From JAYEMH01 sp034717985 [NCBI: Candidatus Ratteibacteria bacterium] (GTDB lineage: Bacteria; CAZDME01; JAYEMH01): a stretch of 64,000 bases of DNA. Of the stretch, positions 51,561 to 61,134 are shown piece by piece. The stretch lies in the NCBI GenBank assembly GCA_034717985.1, contig JAYEMH010000039.1:1-64000 (forward strand), given 5' to 3'. Under the pieces are notes generated by a model that was not told the origin of the DNA, ran no database searches, and saw only the letters and a program-made list of their open reading frames with translations. How positions within the stretch are numbered: the stretch's first letter is position 1; each line of letters starts with the position of its first letter. The position numbers and the translations under genes are program-made.

Positions 51561-54500
51561 TTCCTAAACTTCTCCAGAAAACTTTCAATGACGATGTAAA
51601 CCGAAGGGATGACGATTAGAGTCAGAAAGGTAGCGGCGGTTAAACCGCCAATTACAGTAATGGCTAAGGGGGCGCGCAGTTCTTTGCCTTCGCTCATTCC
51701 CAGGGCAAGAGGAAGAAGTCCTAAAATGGTAGTAAAAGAAGTCATAAGAATCGGACGGACTCGAATCTTGGCCGCCTTTATTGCCGCATCCCGAATGCCT
51801 AAACCCTGCTGGCGCAGGCGATTAACAAAATCGATAAGAATAATACCGTTGTTGACTACAATTCCCCCCAGCATAATAATGCCTAAAAAAGCCACCGCAC
51901 TAAGAGGGGTATTGGTTAAAAATAAAGCGGCGGCGACACCAATAATCGCCATGGGAATGGTGAACATAATTACAAACGGCTGGATTAATGATTCAAAAAG
52001 AGAGGCCATAATCATATAAACAAGCAGGATAGCCAGAATTAAAGCGAAGCGAATATTAGAAAAGGCGGATTGCATCTCTTCACTTTCACCGGCTAATTTC
52101 ACCGTGTAATCCTGAAGAACAGTCAAATTTTCGATAATCTCTTTCACTTCGGAAAATATATCAGTCAGACGCCGACGATAGACATTGGCCGTAACCTGAA
52201 CAATCCTTTCCTGCTCTTGCCTTTTTATTTCACTGGGACCTAAATCCATTTTTAAGGACGCAACCTGATCAAGATAAACCGGTTCGCCCCGGGGCGTATA
52301 AATAAAAATATTCCTTAAATCAGAAATGCCGGCCCGGTCCTGAGGACGCAATCTAACCCGGACGTCGTATTCTTCACCCAGTTCTTTAAATTTAGTCGCC
52401 ACATCCCCTTTAATAGCTACCCGGGTCACCTGAGAAATATCATTAACCGAGAGGTGGTAAAGCACCGCCCTATCTTTATCGACTTTAACCCTGGTTTCAA
52501 GAGTCGGCTCGGCCATTGTATCTTTTATCCCGTAGAGTCCCTTTATTTTCGCTAATTGCCTTTTTACCTCACCGGATAATTTTTTTAAAACGGCCAGGTC
52601 ATAACCTTTCACGCTTACGGCTACCGGGGCGGTAGTTAAAAAACTAGAACCAAAGACACTTTCCTGGAGGAGATATTCAAATTTGCTGCCCGGGAATTTT
52701 GCTTCCTGAATTCTCTTTTTTAGCTCTTGAAGGATTTCGGCCGTGGAGCGAATCCGGGTAGGCAAAGCCATCCCTTTAGGGGCGCCTGAGGCCCGGCTTT
52801 TCATCTGCTGTTCTTTTCGGCTGAAAAGATTAACCATAAATTGAGCCTGGTGAGAGCCCAGGGTTTCGATTGATTCCTCAGGTGTCGCCTCTTTACTTGA
52901 ACCGATATTTAAAGTCATTTCTTTTACTTCGGGAATTTCAAAGAGAATATTCTCCAGCCTTTCGGCGGCCCGGGTGGTAACTTTAAGCTTGGTCCCCATC
53001 GGCTTATCCAATTTAACAATAAACTGACGCTGATCCATCTTGGGCATAAATTCCTTGTCCAGGCGGAAGATAACGCCTAAACTGACAATAAAAAGGGAAA
53101 AAGACACCAGTAAGATAACCGGAATAGTTCTTTTGGTTATTAAATTAAAAAAGCCGGTGACTTTCCCTGATTCTACAAAGGAGGAGTCTAACGGGGGAAC
53201 ACTTTTTTTCCTGGTTGTTTGCGCATTGAGGGCTATTTTCCTGAAGAAAAGAGGAATTAAGGTAACAGCCACAAAGAGAGAGGCTATCAGTGAAAAGATA
53301 ACCGTAAATGCCAGTTGTTTGAAAAGCTGTCCGGCCACTCCGCTGATAAAAACAAAAGGGAAGAAAACTGAAATAGTAGTCAGAGTAGAGGCGACTACCG
53401 CATTGTAAACTTCGTTACTGCCCCGGATGGCGCTTTTCTCAGGGGTTTCTCCCATCTGGCGGTGCCGGAAGATATTTTCAATTACCACGACGCTATTATC
53501 AACCAGCATACCTACCCCTAAAGCCAAACCTCCCAGAGACATCATATTTAAACTCATCTTGAAGAACATATTGGCAAAGAACATCATAATCAAAGCGGCC
53601 AGGATGGAAAGCGGAATGGAAAAAGTGATAATAACTGCGGAGCGGAAATTTTTTAGAAAAAACAAGAGAACCAAAAATGCCAATGCCATTCCTATAAGAG
53701 CGGCATTGCTCACTTCCTTAAGGGATCTTTTTACGAAATTTGACTGGTCATAGACGACATTAATCCGGAGTCCTTCCGGTAAATCCGGCTTTAACTGTTT
53801 AATAACCCGGCTAACCCGGGCAGCCACCTGCAGGGTATTGGCATCGGCTTGTTTACGGATGGATACGGAAATATTATCCAGCTTGTTGTATCGGGAAACG
53901 CTGGTTTTCTCCTTAAAGGTATCTTTCACCTTAGCGATATCGCGCAGGTATATCAGCCGCCGCTCTTCTTCTTTGTCCTTTTCACCGGGATGAAACCAAT
54001 CCTTCTCTTTATCATCGACCGCCAGGATAGCCGTATTTTCAATCTCATCGATACTTTTAAACTCACCCATGGTCCTAACTAAAAACTCGAAAAACTCAGC
54101 TTCGATTGTCCCTGCCGGAAAATTTAAATTGCTCTCTTTTAAAGACTGAACGATCGAAAGAAGAGATATGCCGGAGGCCTGAAGACGTCCCTGGTCAATT
54201 TCTACCAGAATTTCTCTTTCCTCGCCTCCGGTTAGAATCACCGAGGCTACCCCTTCAATTTTTTCTAATTTTTCCTTGATTTCCCGGCGGCAAATCTCTT
54301 TCAATCCATAGAGACTGAATTCCTCTCCGGTAACGCTTAAAACCATCATTGGAAGTTCCAGCGGGTTATATTTTACGACGACTGAATCTTCCGATTCCCG
54401 GGGGAGACGTTCTTTTATTAAATCAATCTTCTCGCGGACGCTCAAAGAAGCAAAATCCATATTTGTTCCCCAGTTAAAATCAGCGATTACCAAACTTATC

Positions 54501-54760
54501 CCTTCTTTGGATGTCGAAGAAATGCGGCGCAAATTAGGAACCGTACCCACTACTTCTTCAATCGGCTTGGTAATAAGGGTCTCTATTTCCTGAGGAGCGG
54601 CATTTTCGTAACGGGTAACAATACTTAACTGGGGAAAAACAATAGGAGGGAAAAGTTCCCGGGGGAGCCTCGTCCAGGCGATAATTCCGATAAGAATTAT
54701 ACCCAGAAAAACCATGCTGATAGTTACGGGCTTTTTTACCGAAAATTCAGAGAGAGTCAT
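51557..54760 (-). CDS. RND efflux pump, AcrB-type (first pump of operon)
   Basis: 1067 residues. TM1 is KPVTISMVFLGIILIGIIAW. TM4 has GGLALGVGMLVDNSVVVIEN, with the Asp407 position kept and Asn instead of Asp408. TM10-12 contain GIMLGGIVVNNGIILIDFVN and GLLPLALGMSEG. It exports hydrophobic compounds with proton (or sodium) drive. It ends in overlap with the second pump and starts six bases after the membrane-fusion gene. Confidence 0.92.
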   Translation of the reverse strand: MTLSEFSVKKPVTISMVFLGIILIGIIAWTRLPRELFPPIVFPQLSIVTRYENAAPQEIETLITKPIEEVVGTVPNLRRISSTSKEGISLVIADFNWGTNMDFASLSVREKIDLIKERLPRESEDSVVVKYNPLELPMMVLSVTGEEFSLYGLKEICRREIKEKLEKIEGVASVILTGGEEREILVEIDQGRLQASGISLLSIVQSLKESNLNFPAGTIEAEFFEFLVRTMGEFKSIDEIENTAILAVDDKEKDWFHPGEKDKEEERRLIYLRDIAKVKDTFKEKTSVSRYNKLDNISVSIRKQADANTLQVAARVSRVIKQLKPDLPEGLRINVVYDQSNFVKRSLKEVSNAALIGMALAFLVLLFFLKNFRSAVIITFSIPLSILAALIMMFFANMFFKMSLNMMSLGGLALGVGMLVDNSVVVIENIFRHRQMGETPEKSAIRGSNEVYNAVVASTLTTISVFFPFVFISGVAGQLFKQLAFTVIFSLIASLFVAVTLIPLFFRKIALNAQTTRKKSVPPLDSSFVESGKVTGFFNLITKRTIPVILLVSFSLFIVSLGVIFRLDKEFMPKMDQRQFIVKLDKPMGTKLKVTTRAAERLENILFEIPEVKEMTLNIGSSKEATPEESIETLGSHQAQFMVNLFSRKEQQMKSRASGAPKGMALPTRIRSTAEILQELKKRIQEAKFPGSKFEYLLQESVFGSSFLTTAPVAVSVKGYDLAVLKKLSGEVKRQLAKIKGLYGIKDTMAEPTLETRVKVDKDRAVLYHLSVNDISQVTRVAIKGDVATKFKELGEEYDVRVRLRPQDRAGISDLRNIFIYTPRGEPVYLDQVASLKMDLGPSEIKRQEQERIVQVTANVYRRRLTDIFSEVKEIIENLTVLQDYTVKLAGESEEMQSAFSNIRFALILAILLVYMIMASLFESLIQPFVIMFTIPMAIIGVAAALFLTNTPLSAVAFLGIIMLGGIVVNNGIILIDFVNRLRQQGLGIRDAAIKAAKIRVRPILMTSFTTILGLLPLALGMSEGKELRAPLAITVIGGLTAATFLTLIVIPSVYIVIESFLEKFRK

Positions 54761-54765
54761 ATTTT

Positions 54766-55929
54766 CTACAGTCCCAACGCTTCTTCCTCTACAACCTGAA
54801 CGGGCATATCGTCAGAAACTTCATCGACATTCAGTATGACTAGGTCATCCGGGGATAGTCCGCTAATCACTTCGGCATATTCGTCGCTAACATAATCAAT
54901 GTCAATTTCCCGGCTTTTGGCTTTATTCTCGCGGGGTTCAACGATAAAAACCTTAAGTCTATCTTCTATTTCCTGGATAGCCGCGGTGGGAATTATTATA
55001 ACCCCTTTCTTATCAAAAATAACAATTTCTACCCGGGTGAACATACCCGATAAAAGACGCTCTTCAGGATTATCAACAGAAATTTTGACTATTACGGTGC
55101 GGCTTTTTTCCGCCACCATCGGCTGAATAGAACCAATCACCCCGGAAAACATCTCTCCCGGATAAGCATCAACATATAACTTGGCGCGCTGACCGATAGA
55201 AAGTTTTTTCACTTCCCTTTCAATAACGCCTACTTCGGCAATGGCTATTCTAGCGTCAACCAGAACTCCAACCTTGGTATTGGTGAGAACCAGTTCTCCA
55301 ATGTCAATGAGACGGCTTCCCAGCACACATTCATCAGGGGCGTAAAACCGAGTTTTGTCCATTTCCAGTCTGGCAAATTCCACTTCTCTTCTTTTGCCTT
55401 CAACCTCTAATCGTCCCTGTTCATATTCAAGAGCCGCTTGTTCTAATTTCAACTTGATAACCGCCCCGATATCATAGAGCCGCTTATACATTTCGTATTC
55501 TTTCTTTTTGGCGGCTAATCCCGCTAGAGTCGATTTCAGTTTTGTCTCAGCATATTTTAACCGCTGTAAATAATCCTTCGGGTCAAGTTCAGCCACAACT
55601 TCAGCTTTACCAATCCTCTCTCCTTCAAGGAAATTAAAAGATTTTAGCACCCCTTGAACTTCAAACTTCATATCAACTTCTCGGTCTCCTTTTATATTTC
55701 CCATAGCGGCGATAATATCCTGATAGTCGGTTTTGGCTGTCCGAAAGACCTTAACCGGCAGGCCCTGAACTTCCGCCGGGGGAGCGGATTCCTTTTCCGA
55801 AACAACCGCTTTCTCCTTTTCAAGTTTCATTTTTGCGGGAATTAATACCTTCTGCCAAACCACCCGGATACTAACCAGGATTACCGCCAGTATAAGGAGC
55901 GATAAAATTCCCCGTTTCTTTTTCGTCAT
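54766..55929 (-). CDS. RND membrane-fusion protein
   Basis: 387 residues. One N-terminal anchor (LLILAVILVSIRVVWQKVL) and no lipobox. A barrel-sandwich (lipoyl-like) hybrid with EVDMKFEVQGVLKSFNFLEG and FYAPDECVLGSRLIDIGELV, a helical hairpin between and a beta-barrel domain. It bridges pump and outer-membrane factor. Its start overlaps the outer-membrane gene by four bases (ATGA). Confidence 0.9.
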   Translation of the reverse strand: MTKKKRGILSLLILAVILVSIRVVWQKVLIPAKMKLEKEKAVVSEKESAPPAEVQGLPVKVFRTAKTDYQDIIAAMGNIKGDREVDMKFEVQGVLKSFNFLEGERIGKAEVVAELDPKDYLQRLKYAETKLKSTLAGLAAKKKEYEMYKRLYDIGAVIKLKLEQAALEYEQGRLEVEGKRREVEFARLEMDKTRFYAPDECVLGSRLIDIGELVLTNTKVGVLVDARIAIAEVGVIEREVKKLSIGQRAKLYVDAYPGEMFSGVIGSIQPMVAEKSRTVIVKISVDNPEERLLSGMFTRVEIVIFDKKGVIIIPTAAIQEIEDRLKVFIVEPRENKAKSREIDIDYVSDEYAEVISGLSPDDLVILNVDEVSDDMPVQVVEEEALGL

Positions 55930-57875
55930 AGCCGTTTCCTCCCATAAGAGTAAAAGAAACTAATGCCAATGGCGCGATCAATCGCCGCCAGCGCCAGATA
56001 GCATTCCATCACCGCTTTTGCATAATTCATTTCCTGCTCATTCAGGTTAATTTTAACCTCCAGAAGTGCGCTCAAAGGAATTATATCCAGGCTTTTTCTC
56101 AATTCAGCGATTTCTACTTCCTTTTGGTAATATTTTATTTTGCTTTTGACCGCCTCCAGCATTATTTTGGCGCGTTCATAAAGAAAATATGCCTCTTTCA
56201 CTTCCATGATAACTTTTTGCCTCAGCCGGCGGTAATCATTCATAGTTTTCTGAAAGGCAATTTCCGCTTCTTTACTTTTGGAAAAATACTCTAAATCATC
56301 AAGCAGTCCAAATTTGAAATTGTGTGTCCGGGCTTCGGTAGTTAAATTTGTCTCGGCAATCTCGGACGGATTAACCTTCTGGCGGCTGTGAGAATAATCA
56401 AAAGAACTGCCGCCAAATGACCAACTGAGTTTGCCTAAAACTGACCACTCATCCTTCATCCGGAGGATGTCACCGGTATAGGCTTCGCCGGATTCACCGA
56501 TATTCCCGATCAAACTCAATTCGGGCCAGGTTTTGCGTTTTGCAATTTTCTCGCCGTATTTTGAGACAGCTAAACTCAATTGCGAAATTTTAATTTCCGG
56601 GCGATTGCGCAAAGCCAGATATAAACAATGCTCTAAATTAATTCTTAATTCGTTGGTATAATCCAGCCCGGTATCGATTTCCAGGGCAAAAGGGACATCT
56701 AAGCTTAAAACCTGCTGAAACTTTAACTTGGCCAGAGATAAAGCCTGCTGGCTGGCAACCAGGGCATAACCAACCTGATTAAACTTGGATTCAATATTCA
56801 AAAACTCCACCCGGGAAACATAGCCGGATTTATACTGTTTTTCAGTCATCTCCAAGAATTTTTTCGCTTCCTCATACAGGGCCTTTTGTGCTTTAACCAC
56901 GTTCTGGTAATGAATTAACCGGTAATAAGCCTGTTTTACCTGGTAAACAAGCTTCTGTTTTACCGTCTTAAAATTCTCCTGGGTAATCTTTTGGCCTAAT
57001 TTCGCCTGGTGGAGGCGAAAAACACTTCTGCCTCCGTCAAAAATCAACTGCTGAAACTGCAAAACGCGCTTCCTGGACTCATAATCACTTTCAGTTGTTT
57101 TCCCGTAAGTATCACTAATTTCACCCACCACCGCCGGAAAAATAACGCGCCAGGATTCAAACAATTTCATCTCGGCTAATTCCGCCTGCTTTTTAGCAAT
57201 TTTAACCGGGAGACTGTTTAAAATCGCTATTTGTATACAGCTTGGCAGATTGACAATCGGTTTCTCCCCCTCAGGTCTTTTAAGCTCTTTTAGGGGCGGA
57301 GAAACCTTCTTCTTTCTCTCTTTCTTCTTTTTTTTGGCGATCACTTTTTTTATCTTTAGCTCCGCAATTTCCTCTTCCTGCTGACGAATTTCTTCGGCTT
57401 TTTTTCTCACCACCCCATCCACTTCTTCTTTTGTCTCCCGGATAATTCGCCGGTTCATTTTATCCCAGAGTCCAATCGCCTGTCGAGCTTTCGAATGCTG
57501 GGGATAAATTTGAACTGCCGCTCTTAACTCCTCTTTGGCCTGACTCCACTTTTTCATCCGGAAGTACTTTTTTCCTAAATTATAATGCTTGAAGAATAAG
57601 TCGTTCTTTTCCGCTTCTTTCTTTAACTCCGAAGATGTCATCTTTAAAAATTCCCGGGCGGCTTCATCTTTCGGGTCAAGCTTGATAAGCCGCAAAAGTT
57701 CTTTCCGGGTTTTTTCTAACTCACCCCGGAGATAGTAATCCCTGGCCTGAGAATAAAGCTTCTGGGTCTGCAAGAATAAAGCTTCTTCCGTTTGCGCTTT
57801 ACCGAAGCAAATATCTCCAGAACCAAAAACTAAAATCAATACGAGAATTATTCTAAAAGATTTGCCTATCATCAA
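55926..57875 (-). CDS. TolC-family outer-membrane factor with N-terminal TPR extension
   Basis: 649 residues, about 200 longer than usual. A signal peptide (FRIILVLILVFGSGDICFG) is followed by two TPR-like units (about 32-135) and a Lys/Glu-rich coiled linker (about 150-200, with KKKKKERKKK). Two OEP repeats follow (from PIVNLPSCIQIAILNSLPVK, and QVKQAYYRLIHYQNVVKAQK). It forms the outer-membrane channel of the pump. The TPR part is an unusual addition and may contact a partner in the periplasm. First gene of the operon. Confidence 0.88.
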   Translation of the reverse strand: MMIGKSFRIILVLILVFGSGDICFGKAQTEEALFLQTQKLYSQARDYYLRGELEKTRKELLRLIKLDPKDEAAREFLKMTSSELKKEAEKNDLFFKHYNLGKKYFRMKKWSQAKEELRAAVQIYPQHSKARQAIGLWDKMNRRIIRETKEEVDGVVRKKAEEIRQQEEEIAELKIKKVIAKKKKKERKKKVSPPLKELKRPEGEKPIVNLPSCIQIAILNSLPVKIAKKQAELAEMKLFESWRVIFPAVVGEISDTYGKTTESDYESRKRVLQFQQLIFDGGRSVFRLHQAKLGQKITQENFKTVKQKLVYQVKQAYYRLIHYQNVVKAQKALYEEAKKFLEMTEKQYKSGYVSRVEFLNIESKFNQVGYALVASQQALSLAKLKFQQVLSLDVPFALEIDTGLDYTNELRINLEHCLYLALRNRPEIKISQLSLAVSKYGEKIAKRKTWPELSLIGNIGESGEAYTGDILRMKDEWSVLGKLSWSFGGSSFDYSHSRQKVNPSEIAETNLTTEARTHNFKFGLLDDLEYFSKSKEAEIAFQKTMNDYRRLRQKVIMEVKEAYFLYERAKIMLEAVKSKIKYYQKEVEIAELRKSLDIIPLSALLEVKINLNEQEMNYAKAVMECYLALAAIDRAIGISFFYSYGRKRL

Positions 57876-57915
57876 TTTCCCGCCACTCTATACAATTTAT
57901 ACGACGTTAAAACGA

Positions 57916-57944
57916 AGTATAGCATATATGTATGACTAAAACAA
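57916..57944 (-). promoter_or_regulatory. Promoter of the efflux operon
   Basis: On the minus strand, TTGTTT (57944-57939), 17 bases and TATACT (57921-57916), with extended -10 TG (TGCTATACT). It lies 41 bases before the outer-membrane gene start. No adjacent regulator gene was found. Confidence 0.6.
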
Positions 57945-58009
57945 GGGGAAATTACGTTATATTGGAACCCACAATTTGGAAGGAACTGCCGGCAGGAAAA
58001 AAAGAAAAT

Positions 58010-58060
58010 TTTACTATAGACTGTGGACTATGGACTATCGACTGTGGACTAAAAACTACC
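58010..58060. repeat. Spacer repeat of TGTGGACTA words
   Basis: TAGACTGTGGACTATGGACT followed by ATCGACTGTGGACTA, three units of the same family as 32575-32660 and 39455-39537. It lies immediately downstream of the GH94 gene. Confidence 0.8.
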
Positions 58061-60527
58061 CCATCACCACTTCTACCTGATAGGTTTTGCCGGGCCGGAA
58101 ATTTCTGATAATGTTTCCCTTGATTTTTTTTCCGTTGACCAGAATTTCCTTCACCCCTTTTTGCGCTCCCCGGGGATTTTTAATATGGATTTCAAAATTA
58201 GCTCCGCGAAAAGGGCGGCTGACACGGCATTCCTTCCATTCTTCAGGGAGACAGGGATCAATCAGCAAACCTTTGTAATCATGCTGAACACCGAGAATCC
58301 ATTCGGTGGCGGCCATAAAATTCCAGCCGGCTGTTCCGGTAATCCAGGTAAATGCCCCTTCTCCATACCGATACGGATGCTCCGGGCCGATTAAATATTC
58401 GGCATAAGCATATGGTTCGGTTTTATAAAGTTCGTAATTATCTTGAGCATTGGGCATGATTTTTTTCATGCTTCGATAGGCAGTATTTCCTCTTCCGGCC
58501 ATACAGTTAGCAACAGTCATAAAAGTAGCCGCGTGGCAAAAAACCGCCGCATTCTCTTTGGTCCCTTCGGAAAACATGGTCATTCTTCCCAGGCGGGAAT
58601 CATAGTTGGAATAGGCGGGATAAAACAAAGCATAACCGTATTTACCGTCTAAATATTTGTCGGTAGAGGCAATCAGTTTTTTTAAGCGTTCTCCTTTTGC
58701 CACCCCGCTTAAAATTGCCCAGCTCTGGGGATTAAGAAATATCTTACCAGCTTCGTTTTTACCCGCGCCGTAATTATATCCCTCGTCGGTAAATCCCCGG
58801 GAATACCATTGTCCGTCCCATGCAATTTTATTGATTTTCCCGCTCATAACCTCAGCCATATCGAGAAATGCCTCAGCCTTTGATTTTTTGTTAATTAAAT
58901 TTGCCAGTTCAGCCAAAATCTTGAGGGAACGCACTAGCGCCATCGCCAGCCAGACACTTTCTCCTTTATGTTTGATGCCGGCGGCATCAATACCGTCATT
59001 CCAATCAGCATGACCGATTAAAGGCAGTCCCCTTTCTCCGACGTCACTAAAGGTGAAATTTAAATTTTTCTCCAGGTGTTCGAATAACGTTCCCGCCCCC
59101 TCTTTGGCAGCGCCGCCTTTCCAATTTCGATCGATTTCCCAACCTTTAATCCAGCAGTCCTTTAAATAAGGAATATGCTGGAGTAGAATTCCTTTGTCCC
59201 CGGTTTCCTTGATGTAAGAAGCAACCGTTGGCGTCAGCCATATCTGATGGTCTTTATTAGGACGGTGATTTGCCGGACCGGTTGTATCTGACCATCCCGG
59301 AGCCGAGGTGCCGTCCTGGCGAATAAGAGAAGCAATCTTTATTATTTTCTTGCGGGTCAACTCAGGGTCAATAGAAACAATTGATTCGGCGTCCTGGCAG
59401 GAATCACGGTATCCCCGTCCGCCGGAACTTTCGTGGTAATAAGACGGTGAACGCGACCAAAAATTGCAGATATAAAGCTGATATTTTACCCAGACGTTTA
59501 CAATCTTATCAAAGTCTTTGTCAGGCGTTTCTACCCGCACGTTTCCCAATATTCTCTTCTGCCAGAGTTTCTTTACCTTTTCTAATTCTCTTTTCGCTTC
59601 ATCTAAATCTCGATATTTATCTAAAAGTTTTTTTACATAAGCTGCCGCCTTGGGATATTGCCATGGGTGTCTTCCATCAATCTTCATATCGCCGCATAAG
59701 GTCTGTCCCATCACCACCACAAATTCTTTTGTCTCGCCCGGCTTTAATTTCAATTCATGTTTCAAGAGACCAATTCCATCCTCCCCCGAACAGAACTCGG
59801 AATTTTTAAATTTTCCCTCCCCTAAAAAAGCCGGATTAGCCTCTGTCCGGAATCGGCCCAGGCTGGATTCTTTCTGCGTGGCACAGCCCTTAACCGGCAG
59901 ACTGCCGGCAAAGAAAATCAGGTAAGGGTTGGGCTGAATATTCATATCGCCCCAGACAGCTGTTTTCCGGCCGAGAATTGAATTTGTTTTTTTATCAAAC
60001 CAAATGCGGTTATAAAGGTTCATAATGTTTCTATACCTGATTTCCATATGAAAATCCCCGATTAGCCATTCTACATAAGGGAAAACTTCTAAATTTTTAG
60101 GGCGTTTGGTGAGATTACTAATTTTAATGACCCAAACTTCGCAGGTATCTTTCCGGGGGACAAAATAGGTAAGTTCTGAACGAATGCCATAGTAATTTGT
60201 TTCAACTGTTGTATACCCCAGGCCGTGACGGGCTTTGAAGGATTTGGGGGGAATTCTTAAAGGCTGGAAAGTGGCGCTCCATGATTTCCGGGTATCTTTA
60301 TCCCTGATAAAAAGATAACGGCCGGGACGGTCAATCTCCCAGTTCCCCTGTTCCCAGCGAAGAAGCCGGTCGTTACGGCAGTCCCTATAAAAGGAATAGC
60401 CGCCGCCGGCCTGAGAAATTATGGCGCAATAGTCTTCATTGGTTAAATAATTTATCCAGGGACGGGGAGGGGAGGGGTTTGTAATAATAAACTCGGTTCC
60501 GTCTTTAGAAAAATGTCCGTATTTCAT
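58056..60527 (-). CDS. GH94-type glycoside phosphorylase
   Basis: 823 residues, the usual size. The start (KYGHFSKDGTEFIITNPSPP) is the N-terminal beta-sandwich, GRGYRDSCQDAES and GHADWNDGIDAAG are catalytic-domain landmarks (the Asp in HADWND is the usual general acid), and YRYGEGAFTWITGTAGWNF and DPCLPEEWKECRVSRPFRGA the substrate-pocket end. GH94 enzymes phosphorolyse beta-glucosides such as cellobiose or chitobiose. Which glucan is used cannot be told. It is alone, with GGAGGAT upstream. Confidence 0.88.
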   Translation of the reverse strand: MKYGHFSKDGTEFIITNPSPPRPWINYLTNEDYCAIISQAGGGYSFYRDCRNDRLLRWEQGNWEIDRPGRYLFIRDKDTRKSWSATFQPLRIPPKSFKARHGLGYTTVETNYYGIRSELTYFVPRKDTCEVWVIKISNLTKRPKNLEVFPYVEWLIGDFHMEIRYRNIMNLYNRIWFDKKTNSILGRKTAVWGDMNIQPNPYLIFFAGSLPVKGCATQKESSLGRFRTEANPAFLGEGKFKNSEFCSGEDGIGLLKHELKLKPGETKEFVVVMGQTLCGDMKIDGRHPWQYPKAAAYVKKLLDKYRDLDEAKRELEKVKKLWQKRILGNVRVETPDKDFDKIVNVWVKYQLYICNFWSRSPSYYHESSGGRGYRDSCQDAESIVSIDPELTRKKIIKIASLIRQDGTSAPGWSDTTGPANHRPNKDHQIWLTPTVASYIKETGDKGILLQHIPYLKDCWIKGWEIDRNWKGGAAKEGAGTLFEHLEKNLNFTFSDVGERGLPLIGHADWNDGIDAAGIKHKGESVWLAMALVRSLKILAELANLINKKSKAEAFLDMAEVMSGKINKIAWDGQWYSRGFTDEGYNYGAGKNEAGKIFLNPQSWAILSGVAKGERLKKLIASTDKYLDGKYGYALFYPAYSNYDSRLGRMTMFSEGTKENAAVFCHAATFMTVANCMAGRGNTAYRSMKKIMPNAQDNYELYKTEPYAYAEYLIGPEHPYRYGEGAFTWITGTAGWNFMAATEWILGVQHDYKGLLIDPCLPEEWKECRVSRPFRGANFEIHIKNPRGAQKGVKEILVNGKKIKGNIIRNFRPGKTYQVEVVMG

Positions 60528-60567
60528 TACAGTTTATCCTCCTGTTCATTAACGTAAAAATCTGCTG

Positions 60568-60583
60568 CCCCGACGCTTCGGGG
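60568..60583. repeat. REP-like hairpin CCCCGACGCTTCGGGG
   Basis: The hairpin CCCCGA-CGCT-TCGGGG is followed by TCAGGTG. Identical or near-identical hairpins lie at 61554-61569 and 62903-62918, all in the right-end accessory stretch and all next to small gene ends. Confidence 0.8.
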
Positions 60584-60607
60584 TCAGGTGCAGTAATTTA
60601 GCATCAT

Positions 60608-60823
60608 TTATAAATCATCTGGTGTCAACCCTGTCCGTTTGGCTATACGAGCAAGCATACGAGGCCCTATCTCTTCCCTATCGTGAAATGCAAAAATACA
60701 ATCTGGCCATCCGGGTCTAGAAAGAACTCTGTGTGAAGTCCTATCGTGACGCTTGATGCTCCAACCAATACGCAACACTGCTGATAGAACACGACGTGCC
60801 TTTGTAGATGGCCATTGACTCAT
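60608..60823 (-). CDS. hicA: HicA-like toxin
   Basis: 71 residues: STKARRVLSAVLRIGWSIKR with HDRTSHRVLSRPGWPDCIFA, then a helix IGPRMLARIAKRTGL. The dsRBD-like HicA fold has its catalytic His in SHRVL. It degrades mRNA. It overlaps the antitoxin gene upstream by four bases (ATGA). The antitoxin comes first, the reverse of the classic hicAB order. Confidence 0.8.
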   Translation of the reverse strand: MSQWPSTKARRVLSAVLRIGWSIKRHDRTSHRVLSRPGWPDCIFAFHDREEIGPRMLARIAKRTGLTPDDL

Positions 60824-61020
60824 GCTGGCACCGCAAAAAGTTCATCTAATTCTGGAATAGATTCTCCATGTTCCAAACGATCTGCTATCACGCGAAGAGC
60901 CAAAGCTTCTACTTTGAAGATTGCCTCTTCGCGACTTTGACCATATCCCATCACGCCAGGCAAATCTTTAACTTCTGCTATCCAGCGACCGTCATTTTCA
61001 AGTTCTATTTCGATACGCAT
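60820..61020 (-). CDS. hicB: HicB-like antitoxin (short, DUF1902-type)
   Basis: 66 residues: MRIEIELENDGRWIAEVKDL, PGVMGYGQSREEAIFKVEAL and a helix to the end. The WIAEV.DLPG.M.YG.S..EA pattern is a short HicB-type domain without DNA-binding part. It pairs with the HicA-like gene by direct overlap. Both look intact. Confidence 0.78.
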   Translation of the reverse strand: MRIEIELENDGRWIAEVKDLPGVMGYGQSREEAIFKVEALALRVIADRLEHGESIPELDELFAVPA

Positions 61021-61134
61021 CTAATCACACCTCCCTTATAATTTTCTCGACCATCATCGGCAAATCTAATTTTAATGCTAATGTGAAACTCACCTGCCCC
61101 GAACTTTCAAAATCAGTTGTAGCGCGTTAGAGGT

